Positions 8,670 through 16,197 of a stretch of 42,653 nt of DNA are shown here, piece by piece. Each line of letters starts with the position of its first letter. Position 1 is the first letter of the stretch. The stretch lies in assembly GCA_017412505.1 (NCBI GenBank), contig JAFPXN010000115.1, forward strand, positions 1-42,653, in the 5' to 3' direction. The DNA is from Bacillota bacterium (GTDB lineage: Bacteria > Bacillota > Clostridia > Peptostreptococcales > Anaerovoracaceae). The position numbers and the translations under genes are program-made. The notes under the pieces were generated by a model. It did no database searches. It saw only the letters and a list, made by a program, of their open reading frames with translations, and was not told the DNA's origin.

Positions 8670-9844
8670 TTCAGTATCTCCTTCAGGAACGACGCGCCGA
8701 TGGCGGGTCTTTCTTCGATGCCCAGATAATCCAGAATGGTGCAGGCGATATCCGCGAAGCTGCCGCGGGTACCCAGATCCACGCCTTCCTTCACCGGTTT
8801 GCCGAACACCAGCATGGGCACGTGCTCTCTCGTGTGATCCGTGCCGTGAGCCGTCGGGTCGTTGCCGTGATCCGCGGTGAAGATCATGATGTCTTCGTCC
8901 TTCATGGCAGCCAGCAGTTCGGGCACTCTGGCGTCGAATTCCATGATGCAGTCCGCGTAGCCCTGCACGTCCCTTCTGTGGCCGTATTTCGCGTCGAAGT
9001 CCACGAGGTTGACGAACAGCAGACCTTCGAAGTCCGCAGCCATCGCCTGGATCGTGCGGTCCACGCCGTCCATGTTGTCGTGCAGATGTACGCCCAGATC
9101 CACGCCGTAGCGGTCGAAGATATCGGAGATCTTGCCGACAGTGGCGGACACCATGCCGGCGTCCTGCACCATGTTCAGAAGCGTTCTCTCGGGCGGCTTG
9201 ACGGAATAGTCCTTGCGGTCGGACGTGCGTTCGCGCTTGCCCTCCGCGTTCGTCCGGTAGGGCCGCGCGATGACCCTGCCGCAGGCCCATTCGCCCTGCA
9301 GCATCTCCCTGGCGATCTCGCAGAAGCGGTACAGTTCCTCGAGAGGCACGACGTCTATGTTGCAGGCGACCTGAAACACGCTGTCCGCAGAGGTGTAGAC
9401 GATGGGCTTGCCCGTCGCCTCATGCTCGGCGCCCAGTTCTTCGATAATGACGGTGCCGGAAGCGGGATAATTGCCGATGACTTCGCGGCCGATGCGCTTC
9501 TGGTATTCTTCGATAAATTCTTTGGGGAAGCCGTCGGGATAGGTTTTGAACGGCACTTTCGTATGAAGGCCCGCGATCTCCCAGTGGCCGGTCGTCGTGT
9601 CCTTGCCGGTAGACAGTTCCGCCAGTCTGGCGAAGCTGGCCTTCGGCGCTTCCGCTCTGGGCATCGCCAGGTTGACCCCTTCGATATTGCCCATCCCCAG
9701 ATCGATCAGGTTCTGCGGATGAAAGTTCTTCGCATGTTCCGCGATGTGGCCGAGGGTATCGGTCCCCGCGTCGGTATACTCCGCGGCGTCTGGCAGTGCG
9801 CCGATGCCGAGGCTGTCCAGTACCATAATGATCGCGCGTTTCAT
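8666..9844 (-). CDS. deoB: Phosphopentomutase
   Basis: Interconverts (deoxy)ribose 1-phosphate and 5-phosphate using two manganese ions. It belongs to the alkaline phosphatase superfamily. It has 392 residues, a normal length. Visible motifs are VLDSLGIGALPDA at the N-terminus (metal Asp), GKDTTTGHWE (the phosphorylated Thr region), IFTADHGNDPT and GTDHTREHVPML near the C-terminus. The ATG at 9844 has AGAAAGG six bases upstream. It is the first of three coupled genes, and its leader contains the shortened hairpin repeat at 9877–9914. Confidence 0.97.
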   Translation of the reverse strand: MKRAIIMVLDSLGIGALPDAAEYTDAGTDTLGHIAEHAKNFHPQNLIDLGMGNIEGVNLAMPRAEAPKASFARLAELSTGKDTTTGHWEIAGLHTKVPFKTYPDGFPKEFIEEYQKRIGREVIGNYPASGTVIIEELGAEHEATGKPIVYTSADSVFQVACNIDVVPLEELYRFCEIAREMLQGEWACGRVIARPYRTNAEGKRERTSDRKDYSVKPPERTLLNMVQDAGMVSATVGKISDIFDRYGVDLGVHLHDNMDGVDRTIQAMAADFEGLLFVNLVDFDAKYGHRRDVQGYADCIMEFDARVPELLAAMKDEDIMIFTADHGNDPTAHGTDHTREHVPMLVFGKPVKEGVDLGTRGSFADIACTILDYLGIEERPAIGASFLKEILK

Positions 9845-9876
9845 AGTGTGTCCTTTCTGAATAAAAATTAAAGTGT

Positions 9877-9914
9877 ATTTTGCAGGGCCTGTCGTCCAAC
9901 GCCACCCGCAAAAT
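9877..9914 (-). repeat. Intergenic hairpin repeat, copy 2 (shortened)
   Basis: Outer stem attttgc/gcaaaat plus ggg/ccc encloses the two outer strands of the repeat core (cctgtcgtccaacg and ccaccc), while the inner hairpin present in the other two copies is missing. It starts three bases after the stop codon of the metallophosphoesterase gene and lies in the deoB leader. It could act as a weak attenuator or a 3'-end stabiliser. It lacks a clear T-run. Confidence 0.65.
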
Positions 9915-9917
9915 TAT

Positions 9918-10658
9918 TTATTCTGAATAGATCAGCTTCGGGCAGCATTCCAGTCTGTCCAAAGAGATCAGATGATATTCGATTCCGTTGAAGTCGCCCT
10001 GCGGACCGTTCTTAAAAGCGTTCTGTCCATGCAGGTGTCCGTAAACGATTTTCTGTACACCCGCTTGTTCGAAGATGCCGGAAAAGCCGCTGGGCTCGAA
10101 CTTTTCGTTCCTGGGCGGATAGTGCATCACGCCTATCTTTTCAGGCGTCCAGCCCGTTTCCGCCTCGTACGCCTGCACCAGTTTTTGCGCTTCATCTGCG
10201 CTCATCTGCAGCCGCAGCACTTCTCTGCGATAGATAGGACCGTCTTCCTCTTCGCTGTAGTCCTTCGCACCGGGACAGACCCAGCCCCGAGAACCGAACA
10301 CGACGGCGCCGCCCCAGGCGAACGCGTCATGCTGCAGAAAACGAAGGCTCTTCATGTCTTTACAGGCGGTCTTCACCTTGGAGATGCCGGACCACCACAG
10401 ATCGTGATTGCCCTTCAGGATCAGTTTCGTGCCGGGCAGCGCGTCGATCCAGCGCAGATCCTCCAGCGCCTCGTCCAGACGCAGCGCCCAGGAGATATCG
10501 CCTGCCAGGATCACGAGGTCATCCTCTTCGACGAGCCGCTGCCAGATCTCCTTCAGCCGCTCTTCGTGACCCACCCAACTGCCGCCGAAGATGTCCATCG
10601 GCTTTTCGATGCGGGGGTCGAACGACAGGTGCAGATCGCCGATCGCCCAGATGTTCAT
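9918..10658 (-). CDS. Metallophosphoesterase (calcineurin-like, YkuE/YmdB-like fold)
   Basis: Cytoplasmic dinuclear-metal phosphoesterase of 246 residues with no signal peptide. Metal-binding motifs appear in the usual order: GDLHL (D8, H10), GDISW, GNHDLWW, MHYPPR and YGHLHG. The substrate cannot be told from sequence. It overlaps the rmuC stop by four bases (ATGA), so it is coupled to rmuC, and is followed at once by a hairpin repeat and deoB. Confidence 0.88.
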   Translation of the reverse strand: MNIWAIGDLHLSFDPRIEKPMDIFGGSWVGHEERLKEIWQRLVEEDDLVILAGDISWALRLDEALEDLRWIDALPGTKLILKGNHDLWWSGISKVKTACKDMKSLRFLQHDAFAWGGAVVFGSRGWVCPGAKDYSEEEDGPIYRREVLRLQMSADEAQKLVQAYEAETGWTPEKIGVMHYPPRNEKFEPSGFSGIFEQAGVQKIVYGHLHGQNAFKNGPQGDFNGIEYHLISLDRLECCPKLIYSE

Positions 10659-11797
10659 GGCGTCTCACCGCCTTCTTTGTCGCCGGGATCGCCGAGGTTC
10701 TGGATGCCGGACAGCGTTTTCTGAATGCTGCGGGTGCGGACGCCGATCAGCTTGTCCAGTTCCGCGTTCGCCTGATTGATCCGCTGCTGCGCGGAAGCCA
10801 GTACGTCCGCAAATTTGTCGAATTCGCCTTTCACCTGTCCCAATACGCCCCAGACTTCCGTCGACCGCTTCTGGATCGCCAGCGTGCGGAACCCCATCTG
10901 CAGGCTGTTCAGCAGCGCCGCCAGCGTGGAAGGCCCTGCGATCATGATGCGGTATTCCTTCTGGCAGATTTCCATGAGTTCCATATTCACGACTTCCGCG
11001 TACAGGCCTTCAAACGGCAGGAACATGACCCCGAAATCCGTCGTATAGGGCGGCTCCACGTATTTGTCGCGAATCTCCTTCGCGGACTGGCGGATGAACT
11101 GCGCCAGACGCTTTCTCTGCGTCTCCGCAAAGACCGCGTCCGCGTTATCGTAGGCGTCCTGCAGCGCGCCGTAGATATCGCCCGGGAATTTGGAATCGAT
11201 GGGAAGGTAGACGGTTCCGCCGCCGTTTCCGGGCAGCTTGACCGCGTATTCCACCCTCTCCTGCGTATTCGGCTTTACCTGGGCGTTCGCTTCGTACTGC
11301 GCCGGCGCCAGGATCTGCTCCAGGATGGCGCCGAGCTGCATCTCGCCGATCACGCCGCGGCTCTTGACGTTCGTCATCAGCTTGCGGAGGTCGCCCACGT
11401 CCTGCGCGAGCCCCTGCATCTCGCCGAGGCCGCGGTACACCTGATCCAGGCTGCCGCGCACCTGCGCGAAGGAACGGGCCAGCCGTTCGTCCAGGGAATT
11501 CTGCAGTTTTTCGTCCACGGAAGCGCGGATCTTCTCCAGCTCCGCCGCATTGGACGTCTGCAGGGCGTTCAGACGGTTCTCCACGGTCGCCCGCAGATAT
11601 TCCATGCGCCGGTCCTCTTCCTGCGCGCGGTCGGACAGACCGCGGTTCATCTCGGAGAACTCAGACTGCAGCGTCTGGTACATCTCCACGCGCTGGGCGC
11701 TGATGTCCCTGCGGACGGCACTCAAAGCCACCGCCAGCACGATGACGGCGACGGCAAGCGCGGCTATGATGATTGCTAAGACGATGGTCGTGGTCAC
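10655..11797 (-). CDS. rmuC: RmuC-family DNA recombination protein
   Basis: RmuC homologues limit rearrangements between inverted repeats and carry a PD-(D/E)XK-like nuclease domain. This 380-residue protein has an N-terminal membrane segment (about 3–28), a coiled-coil region (about 30–130), and the RmuC core with GVIGEMQLGAILEQIL, YLPIDSKFPGD, VMFLPFEGLYAEV and PSTLAALLNSL. I choose the GTG at 11797, which has GGAGG five bases upstream; a TTG at 11809 would put that site inside the gene. An extended -10 promoter lies just upstream at 11821–11829. Confidence 0.92.
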   Translation of the reverse strand: MTTTIVLAIIIAALAVAVIVLAVALSAVRRDISAQRVEMYQTLQSEFSEMNRGLSDRAQEEDRRMEYLRATVENRLNALQTSNAAELEKIRASVDEKLQNSLDERLARSFAQVRGSLDQVYRGLGEMQGLAQDVGDLRKLMTNVKSRGVIGEMQLGAILEQILAPAQYEANAQVKPNTQERVEYAVKLPGNGGGTVYLPIDSKFPGDIYGALQDAYDNADAVFAETQRKRLAQFIRQSAKEIRDKYVEPPYTTDFGVMFLPFEGLYAEVVNMELMEICQKEYRIMIAGPSTLAALLNSLQMGFRTLAIQKRSTEVWGVLGQVKGEFDKFADVLASAQQRINQANAELDKLIGVRTRSIQKTLSGIQNLGDPGDKEGGETP

Positions 11798-11820
11798 AGA
11801 AACCTCCAATATGACATTTT

Positions 11821-11829
11821 ATTATATCA
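11821..11829 (-). promoter_or_regulatory. Extended -10 promoter for rmuC
   Basis: Minus-strand TGATATAAT gives a perfect TGn-TATAAT extended -10. The -35 region is poor. It lies between the terminator of the shikimate-kinase-like gene and the rmuC ribosome binding site. Confidence 0.6.
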
Positions 11830-11846
11830 TAAATCGGAGCATAGAA

Positions 11847-11875
11847 AAACGGCTTTGGAATGCCCAAAGCCGTTT
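11847..11875 (-). terminator. Terminator after the shikimate-kinase-like gene
   Basis: Stem AAACGGCTTTGG paired with CCAAAGCCGTTT, short loop, then T residues on the minus strand, 15 bases after the stop codon at 11891. Confidence 0.85.
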
Positions 11876-11890
11876 GCGTGGATAAAACTG

Positions 11891-12418
11891 TTATTCTTCC
11901 GGGATGTCGTAGCCGAGCAGCCTTAACACCTCGTTCGCCGTCTCTTCCGGCTCCTGCCCTGTCGAGCAGACCGTGTACTCCGCGTACTTCTCGTACAGCG
12001 GCGTCCGCTCGTTGTACAGATCCTCGAACGTCTGCCCCGGTTTGAACACGATGCCGCGGGTCTCCAGATTGGTGACGCGCCGCTCGATCTCCGGGAATTC
12101 CACGTTCAGGTATATGATGTGGCCGATCTCGGACAGGTGCTTCATGGCGTCCGGATAGTAGCAGGCGCTGCCGCCGGGCGAGATGACGTAATTCTCGTAA
12201 TTCAGGCTCGCGAGGACACGACCCTCCAGAGAAAGAAAATATTCCTTTCCCTCGGTGTCCAGGATCTCCTGCAGCGGCCGTCCTTCGGACTCGATGATGA
12301 TCTTATCGCCATCCGCCTGCAGCAGGTCCAATTTGTCGGCAAGAAGACGCCCCACCGTGGTCTTACCGCTGCCGGGCATGCCGATCAATATGATGTTTGT
12401 CCTTTTGTCTTCACTCAT
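11891..12418 (-). CDS. Shikimate-kinase-like P-loop kinase
   Basis: Family members phosphorylate shikimate with ATP in aromatic amino acid synthesis. The protein has 175 residues, the usual size. The Walker A is GMPGSGKTT (14–22) and an Asp-rich ADGDK follows (35–39). The C-terminal NERTPLYEKYA (137–147) matches the region of the conserved substrate Arg. Two hallmark features differ: the FR arginine in the GE-x-x-FR segment is Leu (FL, 61–62), and the GGG glycine triplet is GGS (82–84). It may be a true but divergent AroK or a kinase with another substrate, so I give no symbol. It lies downstream of ispH–S1 and ends in a strong terminator. Confidence 0.75.
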   Translation of the reverse strand: MSEDKRTNIILIGMPGSGKTTVGRLLADKLDLLQADGDKIIIESEGRPLQEILDTEGKEYFLSLEGRVLASLNYENYVISPGGSACYYPDAMKHLSEIGHIIYLNVEFPEIERRVTNLETRGIVFKPGQTFEDLYNERTPLYEKYAEYTVCSTGQEPEETANEVLRLLGYDIPEE

Positions 12419-12435
12419 GCTTGCCGATACGAGAA

Positions 12436-12467
12436 CGCCCCAGGCGCGCCGAAAGCGGTCTGGGGCG
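12436..12467 (-). other. Stem-loop between ispH–S1 and the kinase gene
   Basis: Eight-base-pair stem CGCCCCAG/CTGGGGCG with a 16-base loop. No T-run follows on the minus strand, so it is more likely a processing or attenuation structure than a terminator. Confidence 0.4.
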
Positions 12468-12492
12468 ATGGTTTCTCCGGTACTGCGCCGAA

Positions 12493-14517
12493 TTATTCTT
12501 CAGCAGCAGGTTCCTCTGCCTTTTCCGCTTCTTCCGCTTTCGCAGCCTTGGCAGCCGCGATCTCTTCCGCAGTGGGCTGAGGCAGTGTCGCCTTGATGGA
12601 CAGAGAGATTCTTCTCTTTTCCTTGTCGATCTCCAGGATCTTGGCGTCGATCTCCTGGCCGATCTGCAGTTCGTCAGAGATCTTGTTGACTCTCTTATGA
12701 GCCACTTCGGAGATGTGCACCAGACCGTCCAGGCCGGGAGCCAGTTCTACGAATGCGCCGTATTCCTTGATCTGAGCGACCTTGCCCTTGACGATGTCGC
12801 CTTCGTGATAATTCTCGTCGATGACGGACCAGGGTTCGGGTGCGTTCTGCTTGAGACCCAGGGAGATCTTGCCCTTTTCGGGGTTCATGCTCAGGATCTT
12901 GACGTTGACGACCTGGCCGATCTCCAGAGCTTCCTGGGGATGTCTGAGCTTGCCCCAGCTGATCTCGGAGATGTGCAGCAGACCGTCGATGCCGCCGATG
13001 TCTACGAACGCGCCGTAATCGGTGAATCTCATGACCTTGCCTTCGACGACGTCGCCGACGTTCAGGGTATCCCAGATCTCTGCGATCTTCTTATGCTTCT
13101 CTTCGGTCAGGAAAGCCTTGTGGGAGAAGACAGCCTTGTTTCTTCTCTGGTCCACTCTCGTGACCTTGACGGGAAGGGTCTTTCCGATGAACTCTTCGGC
13201 GTTCTCCACATAGTGGTCCGCCAGCTGAGACATGGGGATGAAACCGGAAACTTCTTTGTAAGCCGCGATAACGCCGCCCTTGACTTCCTTCAGGACGGTT
13301 ACGTTTACGACTTCCTTGCTTTCCAGCGCAGCGTTGATCTCTTCCCAATTCTCGCCGGACTGGAGCTTTTTCTTGGAAAGGAGGATGTTGCCGTCGCCGT
13401 CATCGGTCTTGATGACCTTAGCCTGCACTTCGTCGCCTTCCTTAAATGCCGCAGTAAGTTCCTGACCGTCTTCGAGAGTGACCTCTTCCTTGGGGAGCAT
13501 ACCGTCTTTCTTGCAGCCCAGGTTTACGACGACGTAATCATCGGTGACCTGTACGACTGTACCGGTAACGACTTCTCCTCTGCCGGGAAGCTTGAGAGAC
13601 TTCTCGATCTCGTCCATGAAGGCGAGCATTTCGTTCATTTCTGTGTTCTGTTCTTTGAGTACTTCACTCATGTTAGCAATAACCTCCAAAATAATTTGTT
13701 GTGGTGCGGACGCACTCGCCGCAACGCCTATTTTATAATACTTCTTGAGTTCTTGCAACGGCAAATCGTCAAATTTTTCTATAAAATACACAGCCGGACA
13801 AAATTTTGAACAGATGTCATTCAGCTTGCGGGAGTTCGAACTGCTTTTGTCTCCGATCACGACCATCGCGTCGGAATTCGCCGCCAGTTCCGCCGCAGCG
13901 TCCTGCCGCTGTTTCGTGGCGCTGCAGATGGTGTCTTCGATCTGCAGATCCGAGCAGATCTCCTGCAGTACGGCGCAGCAGGCATCGAATTTTGCCCGGG
14001 TCAGCGTCGTCTGCGCCAGAGCCGTTACCGGCCGGTCTTTCAATTGTTCTCCGAATCCGCGTATCGCTTTCGGGTCGTCGCTGGCGCCGATGGCGGCATC
14101 CGTCGAACCGAGGATGCCGATCACCTCCGGATGCTGCGGATCTCCGATGACGAACACGGACCGCCCGGATGCGCCCGCTTTGCGCGCCGCGTCGTGGATG
14201 CGGTACACGAAGGGACAGGTCTCGTCGCAGATCTGTATCCCCTTCTCCGCAGCCTTTTCGTACGTGCTGTCCGGCTCTCCGTGGGCGCGGATCAGCACAC
14301 GGCTGCCGCTTTCCGCCTCGTCGATCGAACGTATGGTGCACAGACCGCTGTGTTCGAGCTGTTCTGTGACCGCCTTATTGTGGATCAGCGGTCCGAGGCA
14401 ATATAGCCGGACGCCGTCCTGTTTCGCCTTTTCCAGTTCCCGGACCGCTGCGTCCACGGCCCTCTTTACGCCGAAGCAGAACCCTGCGTGCTCGGCCACT
14501 GTGATCGTGTGTTTCAA
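12493..14517 (-). CDS. ispH: IspH (HMB-PP reductase) fused to four S1 RNA-binding domains
   Basis: The N-terminal part (about 1–283) is 4-hydroxy-3-methylbut-2-enyl diphosphate reductase, last step of the MEP isoprenoid pathway. It has a [4Fe-4S] cluster ligated by Cys in AGFCFGVKRAV, DETCPFV and DTICSATKQRQ. The C-terminal part has four S1 motifs, for example DYGAFVDIGGIDGLLHISE and EYGAFVELAPGLDGLVHIS, like ribosomal protein S1. This fusion is known in Clostridia. Translation starts at TTG 14517 after a GGGAAG stretch. A second ribosome binding site, GGAGG at 13683–13687, sits 11 bases before an in-frame ATG (M283, 13671), exactly at the domain junction. A free S1-type protein could therefore also be made. 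Confidence 0.95.
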   Translation of the reverse strand: MKHTITVAEHAGFCFGVKRAVDAAVRELEKAKQDGVRLYCLGPLIHNKAVTEQLEHSGLCTIRSIDEAESGSRVLIRAHGEPDSTYEKAAEKGIQICDETCPFVYRIHDAARKAGASGRSVFVIGDPQHPEVIGILGSTDAAIGASDDPKAIRGFGEQLKDRPVTALAQTTLTRAKFDACCAVLQEICSDLQIEDTICSATKQRQDAAAELAANSDAMVVIGDKSSSNSRKLNDICSKFCPAVYFIEKFDDLPLQELKKYYKIGVAASASAPQQIILEVIANMSEVLKEQNTEMNEMLAFMDEIEKSLKLPGRGEVVTGTVVQVTDDYVVVNLGCKKDGMLPKEEVTLEDGQELTAAFKEGDEVQAKVIKTDDGDGNILLSKKKLQSGENWEEINAALESKEVVNVTVLKEVKGGVIAAYKEVSGFIPMSQLADHYVENAEEFIGKTLPVKVTRVDQRRNKAVFSHKAFLTEEKHKKIAEIWDTLNVGDVVEGKVMRFTDYGAFVDIGGIDGLLHISEISWGKLRHPQEALEIGQVVNVKILSMNPEKGKISLGLKQNAPEPWSVIDENYHEGDIVKGKVAQIKEYGAFVELAPGLDGLVHISEVAHKRVNKISDELQIGQEIDAKILEIDKEKRRISLSIKATLPQPTAEEIAAAKAAKAEEAEKAEEPAAEE
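13669..13687 (-). promoter_or_regulatory. Internal ribosome binding site and start in ispH–S1
   Basis: GGAGG at 13683–13687 lies 11 bases before the ATG at 13669–13671 (reading MSEVLKEQN), in frame with the S1 half and right after the last IspH residues. A separate S1-type protein of about 392 residues would result. Use of this start is inferred. Confidence 0.5.
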
Positions 14518-14600
14518 AGCTATTTCTTCCCTTTCAAATTCTATGAACGGATACCGTTCCTGCCTGCATATGAAAATTGCGAAAGTATTGTAAAATTTTG

Positions 14601-14629
14601 TTTACAAATGCAGTAAACAGTTATATTAT
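14601..14629 (+). promoter_or_regulatory. Promoter of the zinc-ribbon gene
   Basis: -35 TTTACA at 14601–14606, 17-base spacer, -10 TATTAT at 14624–14629. It lies 45 bases before the start codon and is divergent from ispH–S1. Confidence 0.65.
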
Positions 14630-14674
14630 ATTTGCAACTATATTCTACACCAAAATTGCCAAGGAGAAAAAGCA

Positions 14675-14851
14675 ATGGAAGACAAGACATTGGTATGTCA
14701 GGACTGTGGTAAGGAATTCATCTTTACTGTCGGCGAGCAGCAGTTTTACAAAGAAAAAGGTTTCGATAACGAACCGAAGAGATGCAAGGAATGCAGAGAC
14801 AAGCGCAAGGCAGCAAGAAGAGCCAGCAGAGAAGAGGCTCCCGCCGAATAA
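14675..14851 (+). CDS. Small zinc-ribbon protein (58 aa)
   Basis: Encodes MEDKTLVCQDCGKEF followed by a basic C-terminal tail. Two Cys pairs, C8-x2-C11 and C37-x2-C40, form a zinc ribbon of the kind seen in small Clostridia proteins of unknown role (probable zinc-ribbon domain family, about 50 residues). The start has AAGGAG eight bases upstream and a good promoter. It is one of only three plus-strand genes here, wedged between ispH–S1 and the end of the Tad operon, and is closed by a terminator at 14879–14899. The function is unknown; a nucleic-acid or RNA-polymerase-associated role is only a guess. Confidence 0.85.
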   Translation: MEDKTLVCQDCGKEFIFTVGEQQFYKEKGFDNEPKRCKECRDKRKAARRASREEAPAE

Positions 14852-14878
14852 ATTTGCAAAACAGACAGACATCGTAAA

Positions 14879-14899
14879 GACCGGGCACATCGCCCGGTC
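14879..14899. terminator. Bidirectional terminator between zinc-ribbon gene and Tad operon
   Basis: Stem GACCGGGC/GCCCGGTC with a five-base loop. The plus strand continues TTTT and the minus strand continues TTTACG, so it can end both convergent units. Confidence 0.8.
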
Positions 14900-14920
14900 T
14901 TTTCTGTTCCGCGTCCGGTC

Positions 14921-15415
14921 TCATTGCGCGGACAGGATCTGCGCTCGCCAGTTCCGCAGAAACGCGGCAGCGCCTTTTTCCTCCGTTACGCGACAGGCGC
15001 AGGCGTCCGACAGGCGCGCGGCGATCAATCCCCCGCTGCCGCCCAACCCGTCGCACAGGTCGCAGAACCGCAGAACAAACGGACGCGGATCCGCCTGTTC
15101 GGAAAACAGCAGCAGGCTCCGTTCTTTTTCCGCATCGTAATACAGGCTGCCGGGAGCAAGCGAAATGAAGGCGGGGTCCGCCAGCCATTTCTGCAGCAGG
15201 GCGAAGCTGTCCGCCGCGGACGCCAGCATCTGCAGCAGCGTGCAGAAGCTGACTTCGATCCCGTCGGGGCACAGCTGCGCATAGTCCTGCGCGCGGATCA
15301 GGTCTTCCGGATGAAGCATGGTCTTGACGTAACCCCTGCCGGCATAAAACGATGCCGGCACCAGGCACGGGCAAAGACCGCTCTTCCATAGCCGGCGCAT
15401 ATAGTCCGGCATCAT
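14921..15415 (-). CDS. DUF6382-like protein, last gene of the Tad operon
   Basis: 164-residue protein without signal peptide. The segment from YYDAEKE to the C-terminus and the LCPDGIEVSFCTLLQML block resemble DUF6382, usually the N-terminal half of proteins with a C-terminal FHA domain in clostridial Tad loci. Here no FHA domain follows, so it may be a shortened form. The start ATGATG overlaps the previous stop codon (ATGA) and has GGAGG close upstream; the longer open frame to 15508 lies inside the preceding gene. Function is unknown, and position suggests a link to pilus assembly or its control. Family assignment is from memory of the pattern. Confidence 0.6.
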   Translation of the reverse strand: MMPDYMRRLWKSGLCPCLVPASFYAGRGYVKTMLHPEDLIRAQDYAQLCPDGIEVSFCTLLQMLASAADSFALLQKWLADPAFISLAPGSLYYDAEKERSLLLFSEQADPRPFVLRFCDLCDGLGGSGGLIAARLSDACACRVTEEKGAAAFLRNWRAQILSAQ

Positions 15416-16197
15416 TGTCCTCCCCAGCAGAAGAAGCACGGCGCGTACCCTTCCGCTTCCGCTTCGCTTTTCGGCATGCTGACGTAATATTTCGTGATGC
15501 AGGGGCACTCCTTGCGGTGATACACCCTTGACCCGTCGGAAAACATAAACACAAGGCTGCCATAGGTCAGCGAAGACGGTTTACAGGTCTTGCAGGCGGA
15601 ATACCGGCGCTTCAGCTGCTCCGTCAGGATCGCTTCCACGCTTCCCTCCTTCATGATGCGGCAGCCCGCGCTGTGGTACTTCTCCCCGTATTTCGGAAAA
15701 ACGTACACTCTTTCGTCGTCCGCGTCGAACAGCTGCTTCGACTCGCCTTTCCAGGGCCGGAAAACAAAGGACCGGACCGAGCGGATGCCTTCTGTCCCCG
15801 GCAGGGAAAACGACGCCTTCCGGCTGCAGGATACCGTAGCCCAGTTCAGTTTGTCGATGCTGACGTTGCCTGCGATCTGCGCTTTCTGATCCGTCAGAAA
15901 GCCGATGACGTGGACAGAAGGCCCGTCGTCCCACTCTTTCGCGAGGCTGACGTGCAGGGAAGCCGTAAAAGAACCGCCTTCCAGGATCAGATCCGGAAGA
16001 TCTTCCGCGACCGCTTCTCCGGCCGCTTCCGCCTTGACGCAGGTACTGCCGGCACTGACGAGGGAACGGACGAGCGTTTCCTCCGTTCCCGCCTGCATGA
16101 TGAGGATCAGCAGCAGGCCCATGGCGATCAAGAAGACCGGCAGACAGACTGCCGCGTCGACGATCAGCGCTCCGCTGCAGTTTTTAGCGGTACGCAT
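15412..16197 (-). CDS. TadE-like pseudopilin with two C-terminal HxxxC/CxxC motifs
   Basis: The N-terminus has a short positive stretch and the TadE-like segment GALIVDAAVCLPVFLIAMG followed by a membrane helix (about 20–40), typical of minor pilins of the Tad system. The C-terminal half is unusual. It has two Ada-like or zinc-ribbon-like units: YHSAGCRIM…CKTC, and YHRKECPCI…GYAPCFFC near the end. Each has His-x3-Cys and a Cys-x2-Cys pair, so metal binding or disulfides outside the cell are possible. The protein has 261 residues from ATG 16197, overlaps the previous gene by 14 bases and overlaps the next by four. It may be a cell-surface tip or stabilising component; that is inference. Confidence 0.7.
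   Translation of the reverse strand: MRTAKNCSGALIVDAAVCLPVFLIAMGLLLILIMQAGTEETLVRSLVSAGSTCVKAEAAGEAVAEDLPDLILEGGSFTASLHVSLAKEWDDGPSVHVIGFLTDQKAQIAGNVSIDKLNWATVSCSRKASFSLPGTEGIRSVRSFVFRPWKGESKQLFDADDERVYVFPKYGEKYHSAGCRIMKEGSVEAILTEQLKRRYSACKTCKPSSLTYGSLVFMFSDGSRVYHRKECPCITKYYVSMPKSEAEAEGYAPCFFCWGGQ

Noticed and set aside
7362..9290. N-terminal extension of the nucleoside phosphorylase to 642 residues
   Set aside because: The extension is the out-of-frame shadow of deoB; the ATG at 8669 with its own AGGAG and ATGA overlap gives the family's normal length.
12436..12467. Rho-independent terminator between ispH–S1 and the kinase gene
   Set aside because: The stem is good but no T-run follows on the minus strand; recorded only as a stem-loop.
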